64,000 nucleotides of DNA from assembly GCF_900292075.1 (NCBI RefSeq), contig NZ_OLMV01000001.1:496001-560000 (forward strand). The letters run 5' to 3'. The position numbers and the translations under genes are program-made. Below, piece by piece: positions 1 to 7,063 of the stretch (positions are counted from its first letter, which is position 1; every line of letters starts with the position of its first letter). The DNA is from Microbacterium timonense. GTDB lineage: Bacteria > Actinomycetota > Actinomycetes > Actinomycetales > Microbacteriaceae. A model generated the notes under the pieces. It had not been told where the DNA came from, searched no databases, and saw nothing but the letters and a program-made list of their open reading frames with translations.

Positions 1-334
1 GCCCCGCACCGCCTACATCACGCAGAAGCTGGCGGGAACACCCGGCCCGGTCATCGCCGTGAGCGACTTCATGCACGCGGTGCAGGACCAGATCCGCCCG
101 TGGGTGCAGCACAACTTCGCCACGCTGGGCGCCGACGGCTTCGGCTTCTCCGACACACGTGCCGCCGCGCGCCGCTTCTTCAAGATCGACGGCCCCTCGG
201 TGGTGGTCCGCACGCTCCAGGCGCTCGCGCAGGAGGGAGCGGTCGACCGCAGCCTGGCAGCCCAGGCGATCCACAAGTACCGCCTGCACGATGTCACGGC
301 GGGAACGAGCGGGAACACGGGCGGCGAGAGCTGA
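1..334 (+). CDS. aceE: Pyruvate dehydrogenase E1 component, C-terminal end (partial)
   Basis: This is the last part of a gene that begins before the window; the frame is open from base 2 and stops at 332-334. About 110 residues are visible. They contain FGFSDTRAAARRFFKIDGPS and end in a short tail after HKYRLHDV, which matches the C-terminal transketolase-like domain of homodimeric AceE-type pyruvate dehydrogenase E1. The enzyme decarboxylates pyruvate with thiamine diphosphate and feeds acetyl groups to the lipoyl E2, so it sits logically just before the fatty-acid genes that consume acetyl-CoA. The gene is followed after only 7 bases by fasR on the same strand. An internal GTG at 59 is not a likely start. 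The family assignment is sure; the catalytic half is outside the window. Confidence 0.93.
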   Translation, partial: PRTAYITQKLAGTPGPVIAVSDFMHAVQDQIRPWVQHNFATLGADGFGFSDTRAAARRFFKIDGPSVVVRTLQALAQEGAVDRSLAAQAIHKYRLHDVTAGTSGNTGGES

Positions 335-341
335 ACCGCGG

Positions 342-1562
342 ATGGGCAAGTCCGCCGAGGTGATGGACAAGCCCGAGACGCTCGCGTGGCTGCGGCGCAT
401 CTCGGGTGATCTCGCCACCGTCACCATCAAGCGACTCGAGGAGACGCTGCCCTGGTACGCCGAGATGCCTCCGGCCCGACGCTCCGCCGTCGGGCTGGTG
501 GCACAGGCCGGCATCACGTCGTTCATCCAGTGGTACGACGATCCCAACTCCACGCCGTGGATCGCGTCGGATATCTTCGCCGCGGCCCCGCGCGAGCTGT
601 TGCGCAGCGTCAGCCTCCAGCAGACGCTGCAGCTCATCCGCGTCACGGTGGAGGTGACCGAGGAACGGGTCGCCGGCAAGGGTGAGCATCTGCGCGAGGC
701 GATCCTGCTCTACTCGCGCGAGGTGGCCTTCGCCGCCGCCGACGTGTACGCGCGCGCCGCCGAGGCGCGGGGACTGTGGGACGCGAGGCTGGAAGCGCTG
801 GTCGTCGACTCGATCCTCACCGGCGAGGCCGATGAGGAACTGCCCAGCCGCATCGCGGCGCTCGGCTGGCACGGACACGGTGAGGTCGCGGTGCTCGTCG
901 GCACGACTCCCCCGCAGTTCGATGTGGATCAACTGCGCCGCACGGCCCGCAAGCTGGGAGTCGACGTGCTGATCGGCGTGCAGGGTTCGCGCCTGGTGCT
1001 CGTCGTCGGGCGCGCGGAGCCGGGCGCACGAGCGGACGATGCCGCGGCGGACCTGCCGTTCGCCGAGATCGCACGGCGGCTGGAGCCGGGGTTCGGCAAC
1101 GGGTACCTGGTGCTCGGCCCGACCGTGCCGGCGCTGGTCGACGCGAGCCAGAGCGCCCGGGCGGCCCTCGCCGGCTTCGCGGTCGCCCGCGCGTGGCGTC
1201 ACGCGCCGCGTCCGGTCGAGGCGGACGACCTCCTTCCGGAGCGCGCCCTCGCCGGCGATCCCCTGGCGAAGGCGACGCTCGTCGATCGCATCTACCGGCC
1301 GCTGCAGGGGCACAGCGCAGACCTCGTCGCCACACTGTGGGCCTATCTCGACAACGGCCGGTCGCTCGAGGCCACGGCCCGTGAGCTGTTCGTGCATCCG
1401 AACACCGTCCGGTACCGCCTCAAGCGCGTCTCGGAGGTCATCGGGTGGGACGCGACCGGGCCGCGGGAAGCGCTGATCCTGCAGACCGCCCTCATGCTGG
1501 GCTCGATCGGGACGGATGCCTCCCGCCGGCGTCCGGCGCCCGCCCGTCGCGCGCCCGTGTGA
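342..1562 (+). CDS. fasR: PucR-family transcriptional regulator of fatty-acid synthesis genes (FasR-like)
   Basis: The 406-residue protein has an unannotated N-terminal half and ends in a PucR-type helix-turn-helix (residues about 345-385) containing ARELFVHPNTVRYRLKRV. Lying between aceE and fabD is the usual place of the actinobacterial fatty-acid regulator FasR, which binds upstream of fas or fab genes and responds to long-chain acyl-CoA; the ligand is known from the family, not seen here. I chose ATG 342 because it lies just after the aceE stop and gives the family's usual length. The open frame runs further upstream only by overlapping aceE, and ATG 363 is a fallback start. An inverted repeat between this gene and fabD (1605-1634) is a candidate operator for it. 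Confidence 0.9.
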   Translation: MGKSAEVMDKPETLAWLRRISGDLATVTIKRLEETLPWYAEMPPARRSAVGLVAQAGITSFIQWYDDPNSTPWIASDIFAAAPRELLRSVSLQQTLQLIRVTVEVTEERVAGKGEHLREAILLYSREVAFAAADVYARAAEARGLWDARLEALVVDSILTGEADEELPSRIAALGWHGHGEVAVLVGTTPPQFDVDQLRRTARKLGVDVLIGVQGSRLVLVVGRAEPGARADDAAADLPFAEIARRLEPGFGNGYLVLGPTVPALVDASQSARAALAGFAVARAWRHAPRPVEADDLLPERALAGDPLAKATLVDRIYRPLQGHSADLVATLWAYLDNGRSLEATARELFVHPNTVRYRLKRVSEVIGWDATGPREALILQTALMLGSIGTDASRRRPAPARRAPV

Positions 1563-1604
1563 CCGCGCGGCCGCAGAAGATGTCGGCCACGCACAAAGCC
1601 GCGC

Positions 1605-1634
1605 GCGATTCTTTGACGGTGTCGCCAGAATCGC
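1605..1634. promoter_or_regulatory. Perfect inverted repeat upstream of fabD, candidate FasR operator
   Basis: GCGATTCT (1605-1612) and AGAATCGC (1627-1634) are exact reverse complements separated by 14 bases. The spacer begins with TTGACG (1613-1618), which could be a -35 hexamer, although no good -10 is seen at the right distance. The repeat lies in the 99-bp gap between fasR and fabD and ends 27 bases before the fabD start. Position and symmetry suggest an operator. That FasR is the protein bound is an inference. Confidence 0.45.
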
Positions 1635-1661
1635 CCTTTCGATGATTGGCAGGATGGAACG

Positions 1662-2573
1662 GTGAGAATCGCGGTCTTCCCCGGGCAGGGCTCCCAGTCC
1701 CCCGGTTTCCTGTCCCCGTGGCTCGATGCCGACGGCGCTGCCGATCGGCTGGCGCAGTACTCGGAGTGGTCCGGTGTGGACCTGGTCGCCGCCGGCACCG
1801 AGTGGGACGCAGACCGCATCCGCGACACGCAGGTCGCTCAGCCGCTCATCGTGGCGGCGAGCCTGCTGTCATGGAACGCCCTGCCCGACCGGGACGGCAT
1901 CGGCGGCGTCGCCGGCCATTCCGTGGGCGAGTTCGCCGCCGCCGCGGCGGCGGGCGTCCTCAGCGAGCAGGCGGCGCTCACCCTCGTGGGCATCCGCGGC
2001 CGTGCCATGGCCGAGGCGGCTGCGACGGCGCAGACCGGGATGAGCGCCGTCATCGGCGGCGACGAGGCCGCGGTGCTCGCACGTCTGGAGGAGCTCGGGC
2101 TGTCGCCGGCCAACTACAACGGCGGCGGACAGCTCGTCGTGGCCGGTGCCCTGGATGGGCTGCAGGCTCTCGCCGCCGACCCGGTGCCGGGTACCCGCGT
2201 CATCCCGCTGCAGGTCGCCGGCGCGTTCCACACCCGGTACATGGCGCCCGCTGTCGATGCGCTGCGCGCCGCCGCGGCCGAGGTGACGGCATCCGATCCA
2301 CGGGTCATGCTGTGGACGAATCGCGACGGATCGGCCGTCACGTCGGGTGCCGATTTCGTGGCCCTACTCGTGGATCAGGTGGCCTCGCCGGTGCGCTGGG
2401 ACCTCTGCATGACGTCGTTCGCCGACGCCGGTGTCTCGGGCATCGTGGAGCTCTCGCCCGCCGGCACGCTGGTGGGCTTGGCCAAGCGTGCACTGCGCGG
2501 CGTGCCCGCCGTCGCCGTCAAGACCCCCGCCGACCTGGACGCCGCCACCGCGCTGGTGGCCGTCGAATCCTGA
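1662..2573 (+). CDS. fabD: Malonyl-CoA:ACP transacylase
   Basis: The 303-residue enzyme moves malonyl groups from CoA to acyl carrier protein, supplying extender units for type II fatty-acid synthesis in the cytoplasm. FPGQGSQ near the N-terminus, the nucleophile Ser87 in GHSVGE and the catalytic His190 in GAFHTRYM are all present, and the length is normal. GTG 1662 is the start because the protein then begins at the FPGQG strand and AGGATGGA (1651-1658) provides a ribosome binding site. fabH follows after 13 bases, and acpP and fabF lie downstream, so the genes form one fab operon. Confidence 0.96.
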   Translation: MRIAVFPGQGSQSPGFLSPWLDADGAADRLAQYSEWSGVDLVAAGTEWDADRIRDTQVAQPLIVAASLLSWNALPDRDGIGGVAGHSVGEFAAAAAAGVLSEQAALTLVGIRGRAMAEAAATAQTGMSAVIGGDEAAVLARLEELGLSPANYNGGGQLVVAGALDGLQALAADPVPGTRVIPLQVAGAFHTRYMAPAVDALRAAAAEVTASDPRVMLWTNRDGSAVTSGADFVALLVDQVASPVRWDLCMTSFADAGVSGIVELSPAGTLVGLAKRALRGVPAVAVKTPADLDAATALVAVES

Positions 2574-2586
2574 CCGGAGCAAGAGC

Positions 2587-3588
2587 ATGACCCCCACCCT
2601 GATCCAGCCGACAGGCGCCGCCCACACGCGGATCTACGCCTACGGAGCCGCGCGCGGTGAGATCGCCGTCCCCAACGAGGACCTCATCGGGCCGATCGAC
2701 TCCAGCGACGAGTGGATCCGGCAGCGCACGGGGATCGTGACCCGCACGCGTGCCGTTCCCGAGACCGACGCGATCGATCTCGCGACGGATGCCGCGCGTG
2801 AGGCGATCGAACGGTCCGGCGTCGCGGCATCGCAGATCGACGCCGTCATCGTCGCCACAGTGAGCAATCCGAAGCAGACCCCCTCGGTCTCGGCGATCGT
2901 CGCCGATCGGGTCGGATCCAACCCGGCCGCCGCATACGATGTCAACGCCGCGTGCGCCGGTTTCGCGTACGGCGTTGCACAGGCTGACGCACTCATCCGT
3001 GCCGGTGCCGCCCACTACGCGCTCGTCATCGGCACCGAGAAGCTCAGTGACATCGTGGACCCCACCGATCGCAGCATCTCGTTCCTCCTCGGCGACGGAG
3101 CCGGCGCCGTGGTGATCGGTCCGAGCGAGGCCGCGGGGATCGGTCCCACCATCTGGGGCTCCGATGGTTCGAAGGCGGATGCCGTCGGCATGAACCACAC
3201 GCTGACCGAGTTCCGCGATGGCGTGGCTCCGTGGCCGACGCTGCGTCAGGAGGGCCCGACGGTGTTCCGCTGGGCGGTGTGGGAGATGGTGAAGGTGGCG
3301 CGCCAGGCGCTCGAAGCGGCCGGCGTCGAAGCATCCGACCTGGCCGCCTTCGTGCCGCATCAGGCGAACATGCGCATCATCGACGAGTTCGCCAAGCAGC
3401 TCAAGCTGCCCGAGACGGTGGTGATCGGCCGCGACATCGAGACCACCGGGAACACGTCGGCGGCATCCATCCCCCTTGCCACGCACCGGCTCCTGGAGGA
3501 GCACCCCGAGCTCAGCGGCGGACTGGCCCTGCAGATCGGCTTCGGCGCCGGACTGGTGTTCGGCGCGCAGGTGGTCGTGCTGCCCTGA
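2587..3588 (+). CDS. fabH: Beta-ketoacyl-ACP synthase III
   Basis: FabH starts each fatty-acid chain by condensing an acyl-CoA primer with malonyl-ACP. The 333-residue product has the full Cys-His-Asn triad: Cys123 in NAACAGFAYG, His258 in PHQANMRII and Asn289 in GNTSAASIP. In actinobacteria this enzyme often prefers branched primers, which would fit iso/anteiso lipids, but the sequence alone does not prove it here. ATG 2587 is preceded by GGAGCAAG, a fair binding site, and lies 13 bases after fabD. A longer frame reading back into fabD is a shadow. Confidence 0.96.
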   Translation: MTPTLIQPTGAAHTRIYAYGAARGEIAVPNEDLIGPIDSSDEWIRQRTGIVTRTRAVPETDAIDLATDAAREAIERSGVAASQIDAVIVATVSNPKQTPSVSAIVADRVGSNPAAAYDVNAACAGFAYGVAQADALIRAGAAHYALVIGTEKLSDIVDPTDRSISFLLGDGAGAVVIGPSEAAGIGPTIWGSDGSKADAVGMNHTLTEFRDGVAPWPTLRQEGPTVFRWAVWEMVKVARQALEAAGVEASDLAAFVPHQANMRIIDEFAKQLKLPETVVIGRDIETTGNTSAASIPLATHRLLEEHPELSGGLALQIGFGAGLVFGAQVVVLP

Positions 3589-3612
3589 CGTCGCGGGCCT
3601 CGACCCTAGACT
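3585..3612 (+). promoter_or_regulatory. Possible internal promoter for acpP
   Basis: CTGACG (3585-3590) and TAGACT (3607-3612) are separated by 16 bases in the gap between fabH and acpP. An extra promoter here would explain how acyl carrier protein can be made in larger amounts than the enzymes around it. The -35 match is only moderate. Confidence 0.35.
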
Positions 3613-3662
3613 GAGACCCGGCCCGCTCGGGTCCTCGAACCCCCAAGAAACAGGAGAATCCC

Positions 3663-3911
3663 ATGGCATTCACCAGCGAAGAGGTCCTCGCCGGACTCGC
3701 CGAGCTCATCACCGACGAGACCGGCATCTCGGCCGACGAGGTCGCGCTCGAGAAGTCGTTCACCGACGACCTCGACATCGACTCGATCTCGATGATGACG
3801 ATCGTCGTCAACGCGGAGGAGAAGTTCGGCGTCACCATTCCCGACGACGAGGTGAAGAACCTCAAGACCGTCGGCGACGCCGTCAGCTACATCACGTCGA
3901 ACCAGGCGTAA
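3663..3911 (+). CDS. acpP: Acyl carrier protein
   Basis: This acidic 82-residue protein carries growing acyl chains on a phosphopantetheine arm. The attachment site is Ser41 in LDIDSISMM, at the start of helix II, and the rest fits the four-helix ACP fold in length and charge. AGGAGAAT immediately before ATG 3663 is the best ribosome binding site in the cluster, in keeping with high expression. It is separated from fabH by 74 bases with a possible promoter, and from fabF by 105 bases holding two hairpins, so its transcript level may be set apart from its neighbours. Confidence 0.97.
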   Translation: MAFTSEEVLAGLAELITDETGISADEVALEKSFTDDLDIDSISMMTIVVNAEEKFGVTIPDDEVKNLKTVGDAVSYITSNQA

Positions 3912-3924
3912 GCAGTTCCGAATC

Positions 3925-3991
3925 GGGGCATCGCGCCCCACACCCCGGCTCGCCGTCGCGAGACCCCGGTGGGGGCTGCGGCCCCCACCGG
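3925..3991 (+). other. Two hairpins between acpP and fabF
   Basis: A small hairpin pairs GGGGC (3925-3929) with GCCCC (3935-3939). A second is a perfect 11-bp stem: CCGGTGGGGGC (3966-3976) pairs with GCCCCCACCGG (3981-3991) around the loop TGCG. No U-run follows either, so I read them as attenuator-like or 3'-end stabilising structures that could let acpP mRNA exceed fabF mRNA, not as full terminators. Confidence 0.6.
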
Positions 3992-4016
3992 CAAACCCAC
4001 GAGGACTTTCACCGAC

Positions 4017-5255
4017 ATGAGCAACTCCCGAATCGTCGTCACCGGCATCGGCGCGTCATCGCCGTTGGGCGGCACGGCCCCCGAGAGCTGGTCCGCGCTG
4101 CTGGACGGCGTCTCGGGCGCGCGCACCCTCGAGTACGACTGGGTCGAGCAGTACCAGCTGCCGGTGACCTTCGCCGCTGAGGCGAAGGTGCGTCCCGACA
4201 CGGTGCTCGAACGGCCCGTCGCCAAGCGCCTGGACCCCGCTTCGCAGTTCGCCATGGTCGCGGCCCTCGAGGCCTGGGCTGATGCGGGAAGCCCGGATGT
4301 CGACCCGGAGCGCCTCGGCGTGGACTTCGCGACGGGCATCGGCGGTGTCTGGACGCTGCTGGACGCGTGGGACGCCCTGCGCGAGAAGGGCCCGCGCCGG
4401 GTCATGCCGATGACCGTCCCCATGCTCATGCCGAATGCAGCGGCGGGGAATCTGTCGTTGCACTTCAACGCGCGCGCCTACGCGCGCACCGTCGCAAGTG
4501 CCTGTGCGTCGAGCACCGAGTCGATCGTGAACGCGGTGGAGCACATCCGTGCCGGGTATGCCGACGTCGTGATCGCCGGCGGCACGGAGTCGGCGATCCA
4601 CCCCATCACGGTGGCGGCGTTCTCCTCCATGCAGGCACTGTCGCGCCGGAACGACGACCCCGCGACGGCCTCACGGCCTTGCAGCATCGACCGAGACGGC
4701 TTCGTCATGGGCGAGGGTGCGGGTGCCCTGGTGCTCGAGACCGAGGAGCACGCACGCGCGCGGGGCGCCAAGATCTACGCCGCCGTCGTCGGTGGCGGCG
4801 TCACCGCTGACTCGTACCACATCACCGCGAACGACCCCGAGGGGCTGGGCGCCTCGCGGGCCGTCCGCATGGCGCTGGAGATGGCGGATGCCTCTCCCGA
4901 CGACGTCACGCACATCAACGCGCACGCGACGTCCACTCCGGTGGGCGACCCGAACGAGTACACCGCGCTGCGCTCCGTCTTCGGCGCCCGCATCGACGAG
5001 ATCCCGGTCTCGGCGACGAAGGCGTCCACCGGTCACCTGCTGGGCGGCACCGGCGCCCTCGAGGCGATCTTCACGGTCCTCGCGCTGCGGGACCGCGTCG
5101 CGCCCCCCACCATCAACCTGACCACGCAGGACCCGGACGTGCCGTTCCGCATCTCGGGCACTCCGACGCCGCTCGGCGACGGGGCGCACCTCGCGATCAG
5201 CAACTCGTTCGGTTTCGGCGGACACAACGCCGTCGCCGCGTTCGCCACGGTCTGA
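4017..5255 (+). CDS. fabF: Beta-ketoacyl-ACP synthase II
   Basis: FabF performs the repeated condensation of acyl-ACP with malonyl-ACP in chain elongation. The 412-residue product shows the thiolase-fold catalytic residues Cys163 (ASACASST), His303 (INAHATSTPVGD), Lys335 and His340 (STGHLLGGTG). ATG 4017 follows ACGAGGAC, a reasonable binding site; the frame extends upstream to 3969, but that would place the start inside the intergenic hairpin. It is the last gene of the fab operon, and a large hairpin follows. Dehydratase and reductase genes of the pathway are not in the window. Confidence 0.96.
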   Translation: MSNSRIVVTGIGASSPLGGTAPESWSALLDGVSGARTLEYDWVEQYQLPVTFAAEAKVRPDTVLERPVAKRLDPASQFAMVAALEAWADAGSPDVDPERLGVDFATGIGGVWTLLDAWDALREKGPRRVMPMTVPMLMPNAAAGNLSLHFNARAYARTVASACASSTESIVNAVEHIRAGYADVVIAGGTESAIHPITVAAFSSMQALSRRNDDPATASRPCSIDRDGFVMGEGAGALVLETEEHARARGAKIYAAVVGGGVTADSYHITANDPEGLGASRAVRMALEMADASPDDVTHINAHATSTPVGDPNEYTALRSVFGARIDEIPVSATKASTGHLLGGTGALEAIFTVLALRDRVAPPTINLTTQDPDVPFRISGTPTPLGDGAHLAISNSFGFGGHNAVAAFATV

Positions 5256-5296
5256 GGCGGAAGGCGCCTCGCGGCGCTGCCGCGGCTGCACACGAA

Positions 5297-5359
5297 GACG
5301 CCCCCGCGCGGCCCGTCTCGGCTGACCAGCCGGTCCAACGGGCCGACGCCGGGGGCGTC
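5297..5359. terminator. Large tiered hairpin ending the fab operon
   Basis: GACGCCCCCG (5297-5306) pairs with CGGGGGCGTC (5350-5359). Inside it GGCCCG (5310-5315) pairs with CGGGCC (5339-5344), and GACC pairs with GGTC at the tip. It lies 41 bases past the fabF stop and before the end of the convergent DUF3145 gene, so it can serve both strands. The rest of 5256-5496 holds no gene that I can support. Confidence 0.75.
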
Positions 5360-5496
5360 TGTCGTGTCAGGCGGTGGTTCGCGGTCCCGCTGCCCGGGAT
5401 TCACGGCCTCCGAGCCTCGGTAGTGGCGCCTCGCACCGCCTGCGTCTTCGTGAGTGCTAAATCGCTCCTTCGTCGCTTTCCGACACCCGGCGCGTC

Positions 5497-6000
5497 TCAG
5501 CCGACCTTGTGAAGCCAGACCACCGGCGCGTCGTCGCTCGCGTGCCGGAACGGCTCGAGCTCCTCATCCCAGGCGGCGCCGAGCGCGACCTGCAGTTCCC
5601 GATGCAGTTCGGCCGCGTCTCCCCCGGCGATCTCCATGGCGTACCGGATCCGGTCTTCGCCGATCACGACGTTGCCGGCGCTGTCGGTCTGCGCGTAGTG
5701 GATGCCGAGGCCCGGTGTGTGCAGCCACCGGCCGCCGTCGCTGCGCGGAGTCGGATCCTCGGTGACCTCGAAGCGCAGGTGCTCCCAGCCCCGGATCGCC
5801 GTGGCGAGCGCCGAACCGGTGCCCGCGGCGCCCTCCCAGTAGAACTCTGCGCGACGGCTGCCTGCCAGGACGGGCTGGTCGGCCCAGTCGAAGCTGACGG
5901 CACGCCCGAGGGCGCGCCCGACTGCCCACTCCAGGTGGGGGCACAACGCGCGTGGCGCAGAGTGAATGAAGATCACTCCACGCGCCTTTTGTGTCGCCAT
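5497..6000 (-). CDS. DUF3145 family protein
   Basis: The 167-residue protein begins MATQKARGVIFIHSAPRALC and keeps the family features HSAPRALCPHLEWAVG near the start and a GWEHLRFEVTEDP-like segment in the middle. DUF3145 proteins are found almost only in actinobacteria and commonly sit beside the fab cluster, as here. Their biochemical role is not known, so a link to lipid synthesis rests on position only. I chose ATG 6000 because GGAGAG lies four bases upstream; ATG 6015 in the same frame has no such site. No signal peptide or membrane segment is visible, so it is probably cytoplasmic. Confidence 0.88.
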   Translation of the reverse strand: MATQKARGVIFIHSAPRALCPHLEWAVGRALGRAVSFDWADQPVLAGSRRAEFYWEGAAGTGSALATAIRGWEHLRFEVTEDPTPRSDGGRWLHTPGLGIHYAQTDSAGNVVIGEDRIRYAMEIAGGDAAELHRELQVALGAAWDEELEPFRHASDDAPVVWLHKVG

Positions 6001-6087
6001 GATCTCTCCGTTCATCAGGTGCGTCTTCCCCTACGACCTGCGACGGTTGTCACGACTGCTGTTCGGTTGTGCTGCCGCCATTATCGC

Positions 6088-6133
6088 CGACAGGGCGGTG
6101 GAATCACAAGAGTGTGATTCCACCGCCCTGTCG
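6088..6133. terminator. Perfect 21-bp stem-loop terminator
   Basis: Bases 6088-6108 are the exact reverse complement of 6113-6133, with loop AGAG. It starts 15 bases beyond the stop of the minus-strand oxygenase gene and lies before the DUF3145 promoter region, so it most likely ends the oxygenase transcript and insulates the next gene. Confidence 0.85.
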
Positions 6134-6147
6134 CGTGCGATCGAGGC

Positions 6148-6921
6148 TCAGGCCTCGCTCATCGCCTGGACCTCGGCCTTGCCCTTGGCGGCGTAGTACG
6201 CCGCGCGCGCGGCATCCCGGCGGGCCTGCTCGGCCTGGCCGGCGTCGAGCACATCCTGTGCGACCTCGACCTGGTCGGTGGTCGGCTTGCCGTGGTACTT
6301 CTCGATGTAGGCGTCGAGTTCGGGACCGGACTCCCACGAGGTGATGAGGCAGTAGCGCGCCGCGTCGCCGTAGTGGGCGACGGCGTGCCACAGCCGCTGG
6401 GTGTCGACGATCAGCTGCGCGCCCGCGGGCAGGGCAACGCGGTACTCGATGCTGGGGTCGGTACGGTTCTCACGCAGCACGAAGTAGCTGTTCTTGTCGT
6501 CGGTGAGGTTGAAGAACCCACGAACGACCCAGCCGGTCCCGTCGGGGTTGAGGCGGTTGTTGTCGTCCTGGTGCAGGTTGTACAGCGCGTCGGCGTACGT
6601 GTTGGGCTGCAGCTCGATGATGCGGCAGCGGCCCACGTTGGCGCCCGGCTCCTGCGCGCGGCGCGTGAGGGTCGGCGCCTTCTCGGTCTGCGACGGGATC
6701 CAGACGCCGTCCTTGTCGGTGCGCGGCGGAGTGTGGTTCCAGAAGCCGTTGCACTCGATCTCGCCCTTGGCTGAGGCCAGTGGCGCGAAGCGGGTGTCAC
6801 CCGAGGACTTCCAGTCGACGTACTCGATCGACAGCCATTCCTGCGGGTCGATCTCCTCGTTGTAGGAGTCGAGCACCACGAAGCCGGTCTCTTCGAGAGC
6901 GGCGGACTTGATGTAACCCAT
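6148..6921 (-). CDS. Putative Fe(II)/2-oxoglutarate-dependent oxygenase
   Basis: I do not recognise a named family for this 257-residue protein. It carries a pattern consistent with a double-stranded beta-helix oxygenase: His117 and Asp119 (HQD), then His179 in QRLWHAVAHYG and Arg189, the usual spacing of the HxD...H metal triad and the 2-oxoglutarate-binding arginine. No signal peptide or membrane helix is seen; the last 50 residues are an alanine-rich charged helix. ATG 6921 has only AAAGG about eleven bases upstream. A site resembling a DtxR/IdeR iron box lies 52 bases before the start, so expression may rise when iron is low, which fits an iron enzyme or siderophore tailoring. Substrate unknown. 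Confidence 0.6.
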   Translation of the reverse strand: MGYIKSAALEETGFVVLDSYNEEIDPQEWLSIEYVDWKSSGDTRFAPLASAKGEIECNGFWNHTPPRTDKDGVWIPSQTEKAPTLTRRAQEPGANVGRCRIIELQPNTYADALYNLHQDDNNRLNPDGTGWVVRGFFNLTDDKNSYFVLRENRTDPSIEYRVALPAGAQLIVDTQRLWHAVAHYGDAARYCLITSWESGPELDAYIEKYHGKPTTDQVEVAQDVLDAGQAEQARRDAARAAYYAAKGKAEVQAMSEA

Positions 6922-6972
6922 GACGAATCATGCCTTTCGGTCAGCGAGCCAGCGCGTTTTTACAGGCTCAAC

Positions 6973-6991
6973 TTAGGCAAGCCTACCTCGG
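6973..6991 (-). promoter_or_regulatory. DtxR/IdeR-like iron box
   Basis: TTAGGCAAGCCTACCTCGG matches the actinobacterial consensus TWAGGTWAGSCTWACCTWA at 13 of 19 positions, with the left half and centre nearly perfect (TTAGGcAAGCCTA). It lies upstream of the minus-strand oxygenase gene. The match was made by eye against the remembered consensus. Confidence 0.5.
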
Positions 6992-7063
6992 GGCCTCGGA
7001 GCAGCCGGATCGACGGCCCGGGAAAGGGGGACGCACCCTTGCCCCGCATAGACTGGACGGGCC

